Of a stretch of 64,000 nt of DNA, positions 44,587 to 53,679 are shown one piece after another (within the stretch, counting starts at the first letter, position 1; every line of letters starts with the position of its first letter). A program made the position numbers and the translations under genes. The notes under the pieces are model-generated. The model saw only the letters and a list, made by a program, of their open reading frames with translations, did not search any database and was not told where the DNA came from. Source of the DNA: Gudongella sp964575895 (GTDB lineage Bacteria; Bacillota; Clostridia; Tissierellales; Tissierellaceae); NCBI GenBank assembly GCA_964575895.1, contig CAZNTE010000010.1, positions 27,910 to 91,909 on the forward strand, written 5' to 3'.

Positions 44587-46101
44587 ATGGATTTTCAAAT
44601 GATATTAGTTGCCATGGTAATTGGTGCAATTTTTCAGCATTTTAATGGCAACAGAGCAAAAGAGTCACTTCATATGGCTCAGCTTGAGGGATATGATAAG
44701 GAGCATTATGATAAGTGGTTAAAACAGAATAAGGAACGAGCATATTCGGCAAAAAAATCAGTGCAACCGGTTAAAAAACCATTGGTAATGACTGATAGGG
44801 CTAAAAGACTTTATCTATGTAATTATGTATTGTCTTGGATAATAGTTATAATACCAACTATTGTTCTTGGAACTATGGCAGGACATATTTTAGTAACAGC
44901 TGTAGTATTAGTTTTAGCAATGGCAGCAGTTTTTTATTTTCAGCCATTTATAATGAGTTTATCAGTAGGGCTTATGGCACCAATAGAAAAGAGAGTAAAC
45001 TATGGTTTTTACTCAAAGGCTCAAAACACGATCAAATCTAGGGAAGATTTGACAGTTGTTGGTATTACAGGAAGTTTTGGTAAAACCAGCACTAAGTTTA
45101 TAGTGGGTACAATTTTGTCTGAAAAGTTTAGTGTATTAAATACACCTGAATCATACAACACTCCCATGGGTTTATCAAAGGTTATAAATAACCAACTTAA
45201 TGCTGATCATCAAATCTTTGTGGCGGAAATGGGAGCAAAGGTAATTGGCGAGATCAGAGAATTGGCAGAACTTGCTCAACCTAAAATTGGAATTCTGACT
45301 TCAATTGGGCCAGTTCATATTGAGACCTTTAAGAATATAGATAACATCATGAAGACTAAATATGAACTAATAGAAGAACTTCCTACGGATGGAGTAGCAA
45401 TTTTTAATTATGATAATGAATATATAAAAAAATTAGCTGATAAGACCTTTAAGGAAAAAATGCTATATGGTTTGGAGAAAAATGAGAATCTTGATATGTA
45501 TGCTGAAGATATAATTGTAAATGAATTAGGGTCAACATTTACTTTAAAGGACAAAGAAGGAAACAGCATTAAGTGTACAACGAAATTACTAGGAAAGCAT
45601 AATATTTATAATCTACTTGCTGGAGCTTGTGCATCGAAAATCTTAGGACTTACCTTCGAAGAAATCAGTCGTGGTATTGCAAGGGTTGAACCTGTGGAAC
45701 ATAGACTTAACCTTATCCACTCACCAAATGGAGTTATAATAATTGATGATGCATTTAACTCTAACCCAATTGGTACAAAAGCAGCTTTAGAGGTTCTGGG
45801 TCAGTTTAGAGAGGGTAGAAAAATAATAGTGACACCTGGAATGATAGAATTAGGAGATATGGAAGAGTCTGCAAATAGAGAGTTTGGAACTAATATTGGT
45901 AAGGTTTGTGATTATGCTATACTTGTTGGTGAGAAGAGAACAAAACCAATATATGATGGATTACTAGATGTTAATTTTAACAAGGACAATATATTTGTTG
46001 TTAACAATCTTGATGAAGCAACAAAGCAGATTGGACTAATCGCAAGAGCTAAGGATGTTGTCTTGTTTGAGAATGATCTACCTGATAACTACAGTGAGTA
46101 A
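44587..46101 (+). CDS. MurF-like Mur ligase with N-terminal membrane region
   Basis: A 504-residue Mur-family ligase. The ATP-binding motif is VGITGSFGKTSTKFIVG, followed by NTPMGLSKVINNQL, EMGAKVIGEI, a central domain ending in HNIYNLLAGACASKI, and the C-terminal EPVEHRLNLI and DDAFNSNP. This is closest to MurF (EC 6.3.2.10), which adds D-Ala-D-Ala to the UDP-MurNAc-tripeptide, and ddl comes next. Unusually, the first 150 residues carry one helix at the start and two more near 75-125, so the enzyme is probably anchored to the membrane. The normal soluble N-terminal domain of MurF is missing. Confidence 0.82.
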   Translation: MDFQMILVAMVIGAIFQHFNGNRAKESLHMAQLEGYDKEHYDKWLKQNKERAYSAKKSVQPVKKPLVMTDRAKRLYLCNYVLSWIIVIIPTIVLGTMAGHILVTAVVLVLAMAAVFYFQPFIMSLSVGLMAPIEKRVNYGFYSKAQNTIKSREDLTVVGITGSFGKTSTKFIVGTILSEKFSVLNTPESYNTPMGLSKVINNQLNADHQIFVAEMGAKVIGEIRELAELAQPKIGILTSIGPVHIETFKNIDNIMKTKYELIEELPTDGVAIFNYDNEYIKKLADKTFKEKMLYGLEKNENLDMYAEDIIVNELGSTFTLKDKEGNSIKCTTKLLGKHNIYNLLAGACASKILGLTFEEISRGIARVEPVEHRLNLIHSPNGVIIIDDAFNSNPIGTKAALEVLGQFREGRKIIVTPGMIELGDMEESANREFGTNIGKVCDYAILVGEKRTKPIYDGLLDVNFNKDNIFVVNNLDEATKQIGLIARAKDVVLFENDLPDNYSE

Positions 46102-46113
46102 GGGGGAATTACT

Positions 46114-47286
46114 TTGAAAAAAGTAGGGGTATTTTTTGGCGGTCGAAGTGTTGAACATGAAGTTTCAATAATTACTGCAATGCAAGTAATCGAAAATATG
46201 GACAGAAATAAGTATACACCAGTAGCAATTTATATCGATAAGGATGGTAGATGGTTAACTGGAGAATCACTTCTTAATTTTATAACCTATAAAGAGAGTA
46301 ATTTTAAGGATGCAAAAAGAATAATCCTATCTCCAAATCATAATGATAATAATTTATACTTGCATCCAGATGAGATTGGAATGTTTACAAAGAACAAAGT
46401 AGTAGATAAAATTGATATGGCATTCTTGGCTTTCCATGGTACAAATGGAGAGGATGGAACTATGCAAGGACTAATGGAATTAAATAACATACCTTATGCT
46501 GGTGCAGGGGTATTGGCATCATCAGTAGGAATGGATAAGATTTTAATGAAGGATGTTTATAAGTCTAATGGTATTCCTGTTGTCTCATATTTATGGTTCT
46601 ATAGAAAAGCATGGAAAAGTGACAAGGAAGCTCTAATAGCTAAAATAGAAAAAGAAATTGGATATCCAGTATTTGTTAAACCATCAAACTTAGGATCTAG
46701 CATTGGAATAAGCAAAGCTAAAGATAGAGAAGGATTAGAGCTAGCTATTAATATAGCCGTTAGCTATGATAGAAAAGTAATAGTTGAACAGGCAGTCGAG
46801 AATCCCAGAGAAATCAATTGTGCTGTTATAGGATATGATAATGTTGTAGAAACTTCTCTTTGTGAAGAGCCCCTTGGTTGGACTGATATTCTATCATTTG
46901 AAGATAAGTATGTTAAAAAGGGAAGTAAATCAGAAAAATCATCTGATTCCAAAAGATCTATACCAGCTGATATTCCCGATGCCTTAAGAATTACAATTGA
47001 AGATCTTGCGAAAAGAGCTTTTACTACAATTGACGGAAGAGGAAATGCTAGAATTGACTTTTTAGTTAATAAAGATGGAAATGTATTTGTTAATGAAATA
47101 AACACATTACCTGGATCAGTAGCATTTTATTTGTGGGAAGGCAGAGGATATGACTTTAAGACTCTAATAAATAAGATGATGGATATTGCTGAGATAACAC
47201 ACAGAGAAAAAAATGAAAATATGTATACTTTTGATTCTAATTTGCTTAATAGAACAATTTATGGCTCAAAAGGCGGTAAAATGTAG
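46114..47286 (+). CDS. ddl: D-alanine--D-alanine ligase
   Basis: A 390-residue ATP-grasp ligase (EC 6.3.2.4) that makes the D-Ala-D-Ala dipeptide for peptidoglycan. VGVFFGGRSVEHEVSIITA at the start, LAFHGTNGEDGTMQGLME, VFVKPSNLGSSIGISKA, and ARIDFLVNKDGNVFVNEINT with the Mg ligands. The Tyr/Phe type residue near the active site was not analysed, so D-Ala-D-Lac activity is not excluded. Start is TTG 46114 after GGGGGAA. It directly follows the Mur ligase that would use its product. The length is slightly above the usual 300-370. Confidence 0.93.
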   Translation: MKKVGVFFGGRSVEHEVSIITAMQVIENMDRNKYTPVAIYIDKDGRWLTGESLLNFITYKESNFKDAKRIILSPNHNDNNLYLHPDEIGMFTKNKVVDKIDMAFLAFHGTNGEDGTMQGLMELNNIPYAGAGVLASSVGMDKILMKDVYKSNGIPVVSYLWFYRKAWKSDKEALIAKIEKEIGYPVFVKPSNLGSSIGISKAKDREGLELAINIAVSYDRKVIVEQAVENPREINCAVIGYDNVVETSLCEEPLGWTDILSFEDKYVKKGSKSEKSSDSKRSIPADIPDALRITIEDLAKRAFTTIDGRGNARIDFLVNKDGNVFVNEINTLPGSVAFYLWEGRGYDFKTLINKMMDIAEITHREKNENMYTFDSNLLNRTIYGSKGGKM

Positions 47287-47314
47287 GATATTTTTAATAT
47301 CTTACATTTTTTTT
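47278..47314 (+). terminator. terminator of ddl
   Basis: Arms AAAATGTA-G-GATAT and ATATC-T-TACATTTT form an imperfect hairpin followed by more T's; the ddl stop lies in the left arm. Confidence 0.8.
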
Positions 47315-47358
47315 CTTCAAAAAGGGTACATATTACTTATGAGCGGGAGGGAGATATT

Positions 47359-49491
47359 ATGAGAGTAAAGAATATGATAATTGAATTAATGGAAGAAAAA
47401 AGCTATAAACCAATGTTTAGAGAAGAATTAGCTGTGAGACTTGGAATAAATAAGAGTGAATTTAAAGACTTTTTTAACATTTTGAACCAAATGGAAAAAG
47501 AAGGTATAATTTTTAGACTTAATAATGATAAGTATAATCTTCTTAACTCTGAATACTTAGTAGTTGGGAGATTAGAAGGAAACGAAAGAGGATTTGGTTT
47601 TGTAATGTCCAAGGATCGCCCAGGGGAAGATATATTTATTCCTGCAGATAGTATGCTTGGGGCTATGCATGGTGACACTGTTATAGCTAATCTAATTTCT
47701 AGGAAAAGCCCTGGCAAAAAACAAGAAGGAGAAATAGTTAGGATATTAGAAAGAGCTAATGAAACAGTTATTGGAACTTTTGAAGATAATGGTAGTTTCG
47801 GATTTGTTGTTCCTGACAACCATAAAATAGCATTTGATATATTTGTTCCCAAAGCCCAGACTTTGAATGCAAAAGATAAGCAAAAAGTTGTAGTTAAAAT
47901 AAAAAGATGGCCAGAATTCAGAAGAAATCCTGAAGGAGAAGTTGTTGAGATATTAGGTTTCTTATCAGAGAAAGGAACTGATATTTTATCAATAATTAGA
48001 CAGTTTAATTTACCTGAGGAGTTTCCAGATGAGGTTAGGGCAGAAGCATTAAATGTACCAGGTAGCATTAGCAAGGAGGAAATAGCCTCAAGACTTGATT
48101 TAAGGGATTTAAAATCATTTACCATAGATGGTGCTGATGCAAAGGATCTAGACGATGCTGTATCCATTGAGAGGCTTCAGAATGGAAACTATAAGCTAGG
48201 TGTTCACATAGCAGACGTTTCTCACTATGTAAAAGCTGGTTCCCCCCTGGATAAGGAAGCATTAAAAAGGGGAAATTCTGTATATTTACTTGACAGAGTA
48301 ATACCTATGCTTCCCCATGAGTTAAGTAACGGTATTTGCTCCTTAAATCCAAACGTTGATAGGCTTACCATGACTGTTTTTATGGAAATAAATAAGGATG
48401 GCAAAGTACTAAATAATGAAATATATGAGTCAGTTATAAATAGTAAGGCTAGACTTATTTATGATGATGTATCAGATCTATTAGAGGGGACAGACTCAAA
48501 GGCTGAAGAAAAGCTAAGCCTCATTAAAGATGAACTTTTTATGATGAAGGAACTAATGGTTATTTTAAGGGAACACAGAGATAGAAGAGGAAGTATTGAT
48601 TTTGATTTCCCAGAAAGTTATATAGAAGTTGATAAAAATGGGGATCCAATAGATGTTAGAAAGTCTGAAAGAAGAATAGCAAATAGACTTATAGAAGAGT
48701 TTATGCTAATAACCAATGAGACAGTAGCTGAAAGATTCTTTTGGGCTGAAATACCATTTTTATACAGAATACATGAAGATCCTAATCCTGAAAAAGTAGC
48801 TGATTTTATTAAATTTATCCATAGATTTGGGTATTCAATAAAGGGCAAAGAACTACACTCAAAAGATTTTCAACTTCTAACTGCAGAGATCAAGGGTAAA
48901 AAAGAAGAACCTGTAATTTCCACCTTACTTCTGAGAACAATGCAAAAGGCTGTTTATAGTGCTGAAGCGGGAATTCATTTTGGACTTGCTGCCCAGTATT
49001 ATTCTCATTTTACTTCTCCAATAAGAAGGTACCCTGACCTTGAGATTCATAGAATAATCAAGGATTATCTACACGGAAGATTAACTGATAAGAAAATGAA
49101 TTTACTTGAGAAGATTCTTCCTGAAATAGCAGAACAAACATCCATGACTGAGAGAAGAGCTGAGGAAGCTGAAAGAGAAGTAGATGATCTTAAGAAGGCT
49201 CAATACATGGTTAAACATATAGGAGATGAGTTTGAAGGGTTAGTTTCATCTGTAACTAACTTTGGATTATTTGTTCAACTGGAAAACACAATCGAAGGTC
49301 TGGTTCATTTCAACACTATGGTTGATGACTACTACTATTTTGATGAAGAGAATTATATGATAGTTGGAGAGAGGACCAAGAAGATGTATGGTCTTGGTGA
49401 TGAAGTTAGAATTAAGGTAATTGGTGCAGATGTTGGTAAGAAAAACATTGATTTTGCTTTAGTTAATGAGGATGTTGACAGCAAATCCTAA
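47359..49491 (+). CDS. rnr: ribonuclease R
   Basis: A 710-residue 3'-5' exoribonuclease of the RNB family (EC 3.1.13.1). Layout: N-terminal winged helix (1-65), two cold-shock domains (about 65-220), the RNB catalytic domain with DGADAKDLDDAVSIE (catalytic Asp cluster), HIADVSHYVKAGSPLD and HFTSPIRRYPDLEIHR, then the S1 domain (about 620-705, GDEFEGLVSSVTNFGLFVQL). RNase R degrades structured RNA and works with SmpB/tmRNA, whose genes follow. GGGAGGGAG ribosome site. Confidence 0.96.
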   Translation: MRVKNMIIELMEEKSYKPMFREELAVRLGINKSEFKDFFNILNQMEKEGIIFRLNNDKYNLLNSEYLVVGRLEGNERGFGFVMSKDRPGEDIFIPADSMLGAMHGDTVIANLISRKSPGKKQEGEIVRILERANETVIGTFEDNGSFGFVVPDNHKIAFDIFVPKAQTLNAKDKQKVVVKIKRWPEFRRNPEGEVVEILGFLSEKGTDILSIIRQFNLPEEFPDEVRAEALNVPGSISKEEIASRLDLRDLKSFTIDGADAKDLDDAVSIERLQNGNYKLGVHIADVSHYVKAGSPLDKEALKRGNSVYLLDRVIPMLPHELSNGICSLNPNVDRLTMTVFMEINKDGKVLNNEIYESVINSKARLIYDDVSDLLEGTDSKAEEKLSLIKDELFMMKELMVILREHRDRRGSIDFDFPESYIEVDKNGDPIDVRKSERRIANRLIEEFMLITNETVAERFFWAEIPFLYRIHEDPNPEKVADFIKFIHRFGYSIKGKELHSKDFQLLTAEIKGKKEEPVISTLLLRTMQKAVYSAEAGIHFGLAAQYYSHFTSPIRRYPDLEIHRIIKDYLHGRLTDKKMNLLEKILPEIAEQTSMTERRAEEAEREVDDLKKAQYMVKHIGDEFEGLVSSVTNFGLFVQLENTIEGLVHFNTMVDDYYYFDEENYMIVGERTKKMYGLGDEVRIKVIGADVGKKNIDFALVNEDVDSKS

Positions 49492-49536
49492 TTTTGTTAA
49501 ACTAAACTACGATATTAAAAAAAGGAATTGATTTAT

Positions 49537-50001
49537 ATGAAGACAAAAGGGATTAAGGTTTTAGCTACCAATAGAAAAGCAAGGCATGAGTTCTTCATTG
49601 AGGATACTTTTGAAACTGGGATAGTCCTTACTGGTACTGAAGTTAAATCCATACGACAAGGAAAAGTAAATATAAAAGAATCCTATGCTGTAATTGATAA
49701 TGGAGAGGTATTCATACAAGGTATGCACATAAGTCCCTATGAACAAGGGAATATCTACAATGTTGATCCATTAAGGGTGAGAAAACTACTTCTTCATAGA
49801 AGAGAGATAAGAAAACTAATAGGTGAGACCAAGCAAAAAGGTTTCACCTTGGTACCACTTTCCATATATTTAAAGGATGGAAGAGTTAAGGTTGAAATAG
49901 CCTTAGCAAAGGGTAAGAAATTATATGATAAAAGAGATACTATAGCTAAAAAGGATGCAGAGAGAAGAATGAAACAGCATTCCAGCGAAAAATATCAATA
50001 G
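49537..50001 (+). CDS. smpB: SsrA-binding protein SmpB
   Basis: A 154-residue SmpB, the protein partner of tmRNA in ribosome rescue. LATNRKARHEFFIEDTFETG, GTEVKSIRQGKVNIKESYA and the basic tail with KRDTIAKKDAERRMKQ are typical. The ATG at 49537 has good spacing from AAGGA; a TTG at 49528 is too close to it. It lies just upstream of ssrA. Confidence 0.95.
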   Translation: MKTKGIKVLATNRKARHEFFIEDTFETGIVLTGTEVKSIRQGKVNIKESYAVIDNGEVFIQGMHISPYEQGNIYNVDPLRVRKLLLHRREIRKLIGETKQKGFTLVPLSIYLKDGRVKVEIALAKGKKLYDKRDTIAKKDAERRMKQHSSEKYQ

Positions 50002-50010
50002 GGACGCATC

Positions 50011-50039
50011 TTGACAAAAACACGAACATATGTTACAAT
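50011..50039 (+). promoter_or_regulatory. promoter of ssrA
   Basis: Consensus TTGACA (50011-50016), a 17-base spacer and TACAAT (50034-50039), about 16 bases before the mature tmRNA 5' end. Confidence 0.85.
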
Positions 50040-50054
50040 TCTTATGAATAACAA

Positions 50055-50405
50055 GGGGGCGAATTTGGTTTCGACGGGGATACGGAATCAGGAGTAGCGA
50101 GTCGTTGTCGCCAAGCAACGTTAAAAGTGGCAACAAAAATTAAACGCAAACAAAAATTACGCATTAGCAGCTTAATATAGCTGTTCGATTTAACCGGGAA
50201 TCCTACGACCTGGATTAAATCGTCATCTTAGTAGGGAACCGAGTCTAGCAAAGCTTTGAGTTAGAAACGGAATCTATGAAGCTACTAAAGCCTATATCTG
50301 GTTAGTAAGAGATAGGTAGAGGGAATGTTAAACTACTAACTGCACTCGGAGAAGCTCTTGTGGAAGGATTTTCGGACGTGAGTTCGACTCTCACCGCCTC
50401 CACCA
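50055..50405 (+). ncRNA. ssrA: transfer-messenger RNA
   Basis: A one-piece tmRNA. The 5' end GGGGGCGAATTTGGTTTCGA pairs with the 3' acceptor CGCCTCC, followed by an encoded ACCA. The T-arm is GTGAGTTCGACTCTCAC. The tag reading frame runs from GCA at 50146 to TAA at 50173-50175 and encodes ANKNYALAA. The NYALAA end is typical for Clostridia. Pseudoknots follow the tag region. Mature ends are judged from the acceptor pairing. Confidence 0.97.
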
Positions 50406-50416
50406 AGAATGACGGT

Positions 50417-50477
50417 CAAGAAAGCTAACATTGCATCAACGCCAGTTATGTAAAGCTTTCTTGGCTTTTTTATTTTC
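50417..50477 (+). terminator. terminator of ssrA
   Basis: A 10-bp stem CAAGAAAGCT with AGCTTTCTTG (50417-50426 with 50454-50463) and a 27-base loop is followed by GCTTTTTTATTTT. Confidence 0.85.
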
Positions 50478-50574
50478 TGAAAAATAATGCAGAGAAGTGA
50501 GCTAACATTTGATGATTGGGGGGAATTGAACCCTTGCCCAGATGTATTTTAAATTCAAGGAATGAAGTGATGAT

Positions 50575-50602
50575 TTGTAATTTGTATTGCGTGGTGTATA
50601 AT
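50575..50602 (+). promoter_or_regulatory. promoter of the unnamed structured RNA
   Basis: TTGTAA (50575-50580), a 16-base spacer and TATAAT (50597-50602). The only clear transcription unit downstream is the structured RNA. Confidence 0.65.
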
Positions 50603-50608
50603 TAAGTT

Positions 50609-50911
50609 AGATTTTGGGGTTGATCTATTTCCTATTACGGTCCACGTAGAGACAGTTGTATTGATAACAAGGGCGTAAGCATTGATTTTAATGGGTTTGC
50701 TAGTCTACATCCATCTTGTCTACTCGACCTAAAGTGCCAAAGTGCGTTCTAGGGAACATATCTAGCCATAGAAATAGAACCGCAAAATGAAGTGGGGTCG
50801 AGTTGACAGAATAGATAACATCCATAGGGTTGTTAAGATAGGATAGATGTAGAAATATAAAAATGGTGGCTGACCGTCAATCAGGAGATAAATTCTCTTG
50901 GTTGGCGGTTT
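50609..50911 (+). ncRNA. candidate structured noncoding RNA, unnamed
   Basis: About 300 bases without a convincing reading frame, between a promoter and a terminator. Long-range helices are visible: ATCTAT-tt-CCTAT (50623-50635) with ATAGG-ATAGAT (50838-50848); TGTC-t-ACTCGACC (50717-50729) with GGTCGAGT-t-GACA (50796-50808); GTTCTA (50746-50751) with TAGAAC (50775-50780); and GTAG-GAC (50646-50653) with GTCTAC (50703-50708). CTACATC at 50705 could pair instead with GATGTAG at 50846, which suggests a pseudoknot or a switch. I cannot name the family; the raiA-motif RNA or 6S RNA are possibilities to test, not claims. Confidence 0.7.
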
Positions 50912-50917
50912 TTATTA
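50875..50917 (+). terminator. terminator of the structured RNA
   Basis: A 15-bp stem with no unpaired base (50875-50889 with 50897-50911, using G-U pairs) followed by a T-run (TTTTATTATT). Confidence 0.9.
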
Positions 50918-50967
50918 TTCAATCCTAATTTGCTACATTTTCTTAAAGAAATGATCATTGACAACTT

Positions 50968-51015
50968 AGTCTATCTAGTATAGACTTAAAACATAAAGTC
51001 GATGTAGAATAGACC
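50968..51015 (+). promoter_or_regulatory. blaI-like promoter with two matched operators
   Basis: Two inverted repeats with the same 7-5-7 layout: AGTCTAT-N5-ATAGACT (50968-50986) and AGTCGAT-N5-ATAGACC (50997-51015), centres 29 bases apart. A -35 TTGACA (50958-50963) precedes the first, and TAGACT at 50981-50986 could be the -10. BlaI-type repressors bind such dyads in their own promoters. Confidence 0.7.
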
Positions 51016-51028
51016 AAGGAGGTTTGCC

Positions 51029-51391
51029 ATGAAGTATTATAAACTCGCAGAAACTGAAGAAAAGTTTGCAGAAATAATCTGGCAGAACGAGCCGATTGGT
51101 TCTGGCGATCTTGTGAAACTAAGTGAAAAAGAAATGAAATGGAAAAAGTCCACAACATATACAGTACTGAAAAAGTTGTGTGAAAAGGGTATTTTTCAAA
51201 ATGAAAATGCTGTAGTTTCATCTCTAATTACAAAGGATGAATATTATGCCAAGCAAAGTATACGTTTTGTTGAGGATACCTTTGGAGGGTCCTTGCCGAA
51301 ATTTCTGACGTCTTTTATTGGAACAAAAAAATTAAGTAAACACCAAGCTGAAGAGTTGAAAAAATTGATTGATGAGCACAAGGAGGCGTAG
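51029..51391 (+). CDS. BlaI/MecI family transcriptional repressor
   Basis: A 120-residue BlaI/MecI/CopY-type repressor. Winged helix with AETEEKFAEIIWQNEPIGSG, then WKKSTTYTVLKKLCEKGIF, and a C-terminal dimer region that carries the site where the partner protease would cut. It sits 2 bases before an M56 membrane protease gene. In BlaI-BlaR1 pairs the protease inactivates the repressor on a signal. No beta-lactamase gene is nearby, so the regulated target is probably this pair itself or elsewhere. AAGGAGG ribosome site. Confidence 0.92.
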   Translation: MKYYKLAETEEKFAEIIWQNEPIGSGDLVKLSEKEMKWKKSTTYTVLKKLCEKGIFQNENAVVSSLITKDEYYAKQSIRFVEDTFGGSLPKFLTSFIGTKKLSKHQAEELKKLIDEHKEA

Positions 51392-51393
51392 CA

Positions 51394-53649
51394 ATGAGTG
51401 AACTATTTCTTTCTGTTTTAAATATGAGTCTTACGGCAAGCTATGTAATCCTCTTTGTGATACTTGTCAGGCTATTACTCAAAAAAGCTCCCAAAGTCAT
51501 ATCCTATGCCTTATGGAGTGTGGTGGCATTTCGTCTTATAACTCCATTCTCCTTTGAAAGCATATTTAGTCTTATGCCACGGAATACAAATTCTGTTCCA
51601 ATCCCCCATGATATCATCTATCAGCAAAGTCCACAGATTAATAGTGGGATAGAAGTAGTAGATACATTTGTAAGCCAGTCACTTCCCGTACCGACTATTG
51701 GGGCGAGTGTAAATCCATTGCAGATCTATATAGAAATAGGTGCTTACATCTGGATTTTAGGAATAATGGTATTACTTATTTACAGTTTAGTGTCCGTTTT
51801 CCGATTAAAAAAACAACTTAAAAGTGCACAGTTAATAGAGCAGAATATCTTCGAAGCTAAGAATTTGAAAACACCATTTGTGCTTGGATTAATAAACCCC
51901 AAGATATATTTACCGGTTGGATTGAGTAAAGAGGAACGAAATTATATTCTCCTTCATGAACAGACCCATATCCATCGAAAAGACCATATCATTAAAACAT
52001 TAGCTTTCATAATATTGTCCATACATTGGTTTAATCCCTTTGTGTGGGTTGCGTTTATGTTAATGAGTGCAGATGTGGAGCTATCTTGTGACGAAAGAGT
52101 ATTGAAAGAAATAAATGAAGATGTCAAAAAACCTTATGCTAATTCGTTATTGTCGCTAACTACCGGAAGGCATATTTTAAATGGAAGTCCTCTTGCCTTT
52201 GGCGAGGGAAATATAAAGGGGCGGATAAAGAATGTGTTGAATTATAAAAGGCCAAGGTTTTGGGTAATTGTTTTCTCAATTATTATTGTGATAGCAGTTG
52301 TGGCTGGACTGATGGTAAATCCGAAAGCTGCAACTATTAAACCTACTACGCCAGAGTTTTCTCCTGAACAAATCGTAGGAGTTGACATGGTGCAGTTGGA
52401 CTATGCTTCTGATGATATAGTAATTTTCCACGACTATTTTGGAATGTTTGTATATGATCTTAATTCTCTTAGAATTGTCCGAAGCTTAGATTTAAAGCCT
52501 CTAAACTGCCATCAAACGCAGGGAGACAATTATTGTGATGTTTCGGTTAGCTTAGATGGTAATACGGTGCAATTACACCCCATAGGCAGTGAAAATATGT
52601 TTGTATACACCGTTTCGGATAATACATTGCAGGAAACTACTTATAAGCCAATGAAGGATTCATTTAGAGACCAGTTTGTTCCTATAGAAGAAGTCATTAA
52701 TTCAACAAAGCTTGGCAAATTCAGCCACCTTGCAGTCCGATTTGACACAGGCGAATACGGATATCTCCATACAGAAGATGGAACAATTGGTACATTGTCA
52801 TATGTACGAGGAGATATGGTATCTAGGTTGTTTGATATAAAAGCAAGCTTATCCGATAGGCGACCGATGATTATGGTCAATGGTATTTTATATCTGGATA
52901 CCGGGAAACAAGTTCCGGTTGAAATTGATGATAGTGCAATTATTGGAGAAATCAGCTCTTTGGTTGACCAGTCTGAAAAGCCAACTGAAGAAGGTCAATC
53001 AAACTTTGGCTCATTAGGCTCAAAATATGCTTACTATGAGGAGAATATTGTTGTCTTGATTAATAACAAATGGGTGTTATTTAAAAGAGAGCAATCAACG
53101 GAGAATGTACTAAATCAACTTGTAAACCAAGACTTTTCTATCGAGGGAGAAAACCTTTATAATGCTGATGATGAAACGATTGTAGAGTTTGGGAAGGCAT
53201 TTATAAACTTATTTAACGGAGCAGTTGCAGAGCAAAAGAAAGTATCCTTTGAAAAATATATTTCGAAGAAAAATCTACTAAAATTCACAGACAAAATGTT
53301 GGAGCTAACACAAAAACAGGATTTACTAGGAGGCAATACTATTAATTATGGGTTAAAAAATGAGTTTAACCAAGCTAAGTTACAACACGTGGAAGATAAC
53401 CTTTACTATCTTGAGTTGCAATATGAATTTGAGGGCTCAGGAATGGGATGTAAAATGCTAATAACCACCGAATACAAGTCTTTAAAACTTGTTGACTTGT
53501 ACTTCGGAAGTAAGGACGGAGTGGATACGTTTGCCACAGGTCATCCAGCGGAAAGAGAGATAAATGATCCTAATTTATGGGAAAACGAGGAATGGGTAAA
53601 GGGTGTTTTTAAAAAATTAGAAGATTTCGATGAAAGGCTTGGTTCTTGA
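51394..53649 (+). CDS. M56 family (BlaR1-like) membrane metalloprotease with unusual sensor part
   Basis: A 751-residue BlaR1-type protein. The first 310 residues are the M56 membrane protease, with LWSVVAFRLITPFS, the zinc motif HEQTHIHRKDHI and ADVELSCDERVLKE; a membrane helix follows at about 288-308 (FWVIVFSIIIVIAVVAGLMV). The outside part (about 310-751) does not look like the transpeptidase-type sensor of BlaR1: I see no SxxK/KTG set of active residues. Its first half has repeated strand patterns suggestive of a beta-propeller. So it likely senses something other than beta-lactams. Starts 2 bases after blaI. Confidence 0.88.
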   Translation: MSELFLSVLNMSLTASYVILFVILVRLLLKKAPKVISYALWSVVAFRLITPFSFESIFSLMPRNTNSVPIPHDIIYQQSPQINSGIEVVDTFVSQSLPVPTIGASVNPLQIYIEIGAYIWILGIMVLLIYSLVSVFRLKKQLKSAQLIEQNIFEAKNLKTPFVLGLINPKIYLPVGLSKEERNYILLHEQTHIHRKDHIIKTLAFIILSIHWFNPFVWVAFMLMSADVELSCDERVLKEINEDVKKPYANSLLSLTTGRHILNGSPLAFGEGNIKGRIKNVLNYKRPRFWVIVFSIIIVIAVVAGLMVNPKAATIKPTTPEFSPEQIVGVDMVQLDYASDDIVIFHDYFGMFVYDLNSLRIVRSLDLKPLNCHQTQGDNYCDVSVSLDGNTVQLHPIGSENMFVYTVSDNTLQETTYKPMKDSFRDQFVPIEEVINSTKLGKFSHLAVRFDTGEYGYLHTEDGTIGTLSYVRGDMVSRLFDIKASLSDRRPMIMVNGILYLDTGKQVPVEIDDSAIIGEISSLVDQSEKPTEEGQSNFGSLGSKYAYYEENIVVLINNKWVLFKREQSTENVLNQLVNQDFSIEGENLYNADDETIVEFGKAFINLFNGAVAEQKKVSFEKYISKKNLLKFTDKMLELTQKQDLLGGNTINYGLKNEFNQAKLQHVEDNLYYLELQYEFEGSGMGCKMLITTEYKSLKLVDLYFGSKDGVDTFATGHPAEREINDPNLWENEEWVKGVFKKLEDFDERLGS

Positions 53650-53679
53650 TATCACAAAAGATTATGAGTATTATCTTAG

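Noticed and set aside
50500..50545. tRNA-like T-arm on the minus strand (GGGTTCAATTCCCCCC) after ssrA
   Set aside because: Only a T-loop-like piece is present, without the acceptor, anticodon or D-arm; probably chance or an old remnant.
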